Source of the DNA: Bacteroidia bacterium
GTDB lineage: Bacteria; Bacteroidota; Bacteroidia; Cytophagales; Cyclobacteriaceae
DNA: 46,658 bases
Direction: 5' to 3'
Assembly (NCBI GenBank): GCA_030430675.1
Contig: JAUIKU010000008.1
Coordinates: 1 to 46,658, forward strand
This document shows positions 44,806-46,658 of this stretch, piece after piece. The notes beneath the pieces are model-generated. The model was not told the origin of the DNA. It did no database searches and saw only the letters and a program-made list of their open reading frames with translations. The first letter of the stretch is position 1. The number at the start of each line of letters is the position of its first letter. The position numbers were made by a program, and so were the translations under genes.

Positions 44806-46395
44806 TTATAGTGGGATATTCCCGTGTTTCTTGCGCGGCATTTTGTCTACCTTATTTTTAAGCATTTCGAAAGCCCTGACCAGGCGGTCCCTGGTATCGC
44901 GAGGGTGGATTACCTCATCGATAAATCCCCTGTGGGCTGCCCGGTAAGGGTTGGCAAATTTTGCTGTATAGTCTTCCACCTTTGCTTCCAGCGCCGCCTC
45001 CCGGTCTTCTGCCCGGGCAATTTCTTTTTTGAAAATAATTTCCGCAGCACCCTTGGCTCCCATTACCGCAATCTCAGCAGTGGGCCAGGCAAGATTAATA
45101 TCCGCGCCAATGTGTTTGGAGTTCATTACATCATAGGCCCCGCCATAGGCTTTTCTTGTTATTACCGTAACTCGAGGTACGGTAGCTTCGCAGAAAGCAT
45201 ACAACAATTTAGCGCCGTGCGTAATTATGCCATTCCACTCCTGATCCGTGCCAGGCAGGAATCCGGGTACATCCTCAAATACCAGCAGGGGTATATTAAA
45301 GGAATCACAAAACCGGACGAACCTGGCAGCTTTGGTACTGGCATCAATATCCAAAACCCCAGCCAGTGAAGCAGGCTGGTTACCTACTATACCAATACTT
45401 TTCCCTGCCAGACGCGCAAAACCCACTACAATGTTCTCCGCAAAATTCCGATGCACCTCAAAGAAAGTCTCATCATCTACTACGCCGTAAATCACTTCAC
45501 GCATATCGTATGGATGATTGGGGTTTTCCGGGATCAACTGGTCCAGATCGGGTCTGGTCTCAGAATCCGGTTGCTGATAGGGATAGCTTGGGGGTAACTC
45601 CTCGCAGTTGGCCGGTAGATAAGACAGCAACTGCTTGATATTTTTTATACACTCGATCTCATTAGCACAGGAAAACTGGGTCACCCCACTCTTGGTACTA
45701 TGAGTAGCAGCACCTCCCAGCTCCTCTGCGGTAACTTCTTCATGAGTAACAGTTTTGACCACATTTGGACCTGTTACAAACATATAAGAGGTCTGCTCAA
45801 CCATCAGTACAAAATCCGTGATTGCCGGAGAGTAAACCGCACCTCCGGCACAGGGGCCCATAATGGCAGAAATTTGTGGAATCACCCCGGAAGCCCGGGT
45901 ATTACGATAGAAAATATCGGCATACCCCCCCAGGGAAACTACTCCTTCCTGAATCCTGGCTCCTCCGGAATCATTTAATCCGATAATTGGTGCCCCGTTT
46001 TTGAGCGCCAGATCCATGATCTTTACAATCTTCTCAGCATGGGTTTCGGATAATGAGCCCCCGAATACCGTGAAATCCTGAGAAAACACATAAACCAGTC
46101 TACCGTGGATTGTTCCATAACCGGTTACCACACCATCTCCCAGGTAATGCTGGTTCTCCAAACCAAAATCTTTACAGCGGTGCATGACAAATTTTCCGAT
46201 TTCCTGAAAACTTCCATCATCCAAAAGCAAATGCAACCGCTCCCTGGCGGTAAGCTTTCCTTTTTGATGTTGAGATGCAATTCTGGTCTCTCCTCCTCCC
46301 AGTAGTGCCTCCTGGTTCTTGCGATCTAATAGTTGGTATTTTTCCTTGTTACCCGGCAGGGTATATACCCCTTTACTACTCTTGGATTTGGTCAT
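44806..46395 (-). CDS. Acyl-CoA carboxylase beta subunit (propionyl-CoA carboxylase type)
   Basis: A 529-residue carboxyltransferase subunit of the PccB group, distinct from the MCC-like one at 31.7 kb. [22 protein letters not shown] begins the fold, [23 protein letters not shown] and [39 protein letters not shown] form the N-domain active site, and [55 protein letters not shown] the C-domain. It would carboxylate propionyl-CoA to methylmalonyl-CoA with a separate biotinylated alpha subunit, which is not in the window. It is divergent from the Ppx/GppA gene at the right edge. Confidence 0.94.
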   Translation of the reverse strand: MTKSKSSKGVYTLPGNKEKYQLLDRKNQEALLGGGETRIASQHQKGKLTARERLHLLLDDGSFQEIGKFVMHRCKDFGLENQHYLGDGVVTGYGTIHGRLVYVFSQDFTVFGGSLSETHAEKIVKIMDLALKNGAPIIGLNDSGGARIQEGVVSLGGYADIFYRNTRASGVIPQISAIMGPCAGGAVYSPAITDFVLMVEQTSYMFVTGPNVVKTVTHEEVTAEELGGAATHSTKSGVTQFSCANEIECIKNIKQLLSYLPANCEELPPSYPYQQPDSETRPDLDQLIPENPNHPYDMREVIYGVVDDETFFEVHRNFAENIVVGFARLAGKSIGIVGNQPASLAGVLDIDASTKAARFVRFCDSFNIPLLVFEDVPGFLPGTDQEWNGIITHGAKLLYAFCEATVPRVTVITRKAYGGAYDVMNSKHIGADINLAWPTAEIAVMGAKGAAEIIFKKEIARAEDREAALEAKVEDYTAKFANPYRAAHRGFIDEVIHPRDTRDRLVRAFEMLKNKVDKMPRKKHGNIPL

Positions 46396-46503
46396 ATCGG
46401 TGGAGTGCGTATAACCCTAAATATATGTAAAATGCAGGATTTTATTTCCCTTGAGATCTTTTTCACGGGATAAATATTATATTCGCCAAATTTGCCGGAG
46501 CCT

Positions 46504-46658
46504 GTGAAACGCATAGCTGTCATTGATCTGGGGACCAATACTTTTCATCTGCTGATTGCAGAAATCAGCAGTGACGGTATCGCTGTGCTTCACAAAGAAA
46601 AACGCAGCATCAAGATTGGCGAAAACGGTATCAGTAAAGGCGTAATTGCCAAGTCCGC
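46504..46658 (+). CDS. Ppx/GppA phosphatase family protein, 5' end only
   Basis: The first 51 codons before the window ends, starting from a GTG. The sequence VKRIAVIDLGTNTFHLLIAEI matches the N-terminal phosphate-binding loop of exopolyphosphatase/pppGpp phosphatases (IDxGTNTxxLLIAE), and HKEKRSIKIGENGISKG fits the next family block. These enzymes hydrolyse polyphosphate or guanosine pentaphosphate. Nothing can be said about the rest. The ~110-bp gap to the divergent carboxylase gene holds the promoters. Confidence 0.85.
   Translation, partial: MKRIAVIDLGTNTFHLLIAEISSDGIAVLHKEKRSIKIGENGISKGVIAKS

Noticed and set aside
1-46658. Defence system, biosynthetic cluster, phage or mobile island
   Set aside because: Gene content is housekeeping and envelope functions throughout, with no integrase, transposase, restriction or toxin-antitoxin genes and no break in apparent base composition.

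Overview
This 46.7 kb window looks like chromosomal core DNA from a Bacteroidota bacterium, most likely of the Cytophagales type. The evidence is a PorV2/PorU2-type pair of type IX secretion (T9SS) proteins, a lysyl-tRNA synthetase with the ~75-residue C-terminal extension seen in Bacteroidota, a PspC protein fused to a GIN/DUF2807 adhesin-like domain, a standalone DivIVA-like protein, a Bacteroidota-style LptD, moderate G+C, weak Shine-Dalgarno sequences and very tight gene packing. I see no phage, insertion sequence, CRISPR array, rRNA or tRNA. All assignments come from reading translated sequence and motifs; no database search was possible.

Layout. 1-8.4 kb, minus strand: an apparent four-gene unit porV2 > porU2 > DUF456 protein > YyaL-like thioredoxin-fold lipoprotein (the last gene runs off the left edge). 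8.4-8.7 kb: AT-rich divergent spacer. 8.7-11.5 kb, plus strand: padR and a double-PspC/DUF2807 membrane protein. 11.5-21.1 kb, minus strand: prfB (release factor 2, with the classic +1 programmed frameshift), ilvE, a PduO-type cobalamin adenosyltransferase, a MacB/LolD-like ABC ATPase, a 1000-residue membrane-TPR protein of unknown function, gatC, a PlsC-like acyltransferase, a MATE transporter and a NUDIX hydrolase. 21.2-23.7 kb, plus strand: rnhB, gcvT and a ComB-like phosphatase.

23.7-27.9 kb: a minus-strand group (small membrane-anchored protein > YkvA/DUF1232 > dtd > MazG-like), then a plus-strand A-type Fe-S carrier homologue lacking the C-terminal CxC, then a minus-strand WD40 > DivIVA-like > folB operon. 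28.0-30.8 kb, plus strand: a phosphopantetheinyl transferase overlapping a GT39-like glycosyltransferase, then a secreted thioredoxin-like protein. 30.8-35.2 kb, minus strand: a SirB1/transglutaminase-like protein, an acyl-CoA carboxylase beta subunit (MCC type), a standalone MlaD/MCE protein and an N-acetylmuramoyl-L-alanine amidase. LptD is divergent from the amidase. 38-46.4 kb: lysS, proline dehydrogenase, aroB, a YtxH protein, aroA, an M42 peptidase and a second carboxylase beta subunit (PCC type). The start of a Ppx/GppA phosphatase runs off the right edge.

Most genes are housekeeping: translation, aromatic and branched-chain amino acid metabolism, one-carbon and folate metabolism, and envelope biogenesis. 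I did not find a convincing undescribed multigene system. The points most worth a second look are the porV2-porU2-DUF456-YyaL unit, the 1000-residue membrane-TPR protein, the double-PspC/GIN protein under a PadR regulator, the Cys-poor A-type carrier, the SirB1-like protein whose His/Asp positions look substituted, and an eight-unit hexanucleotide repeat directly upstream of a start codon.
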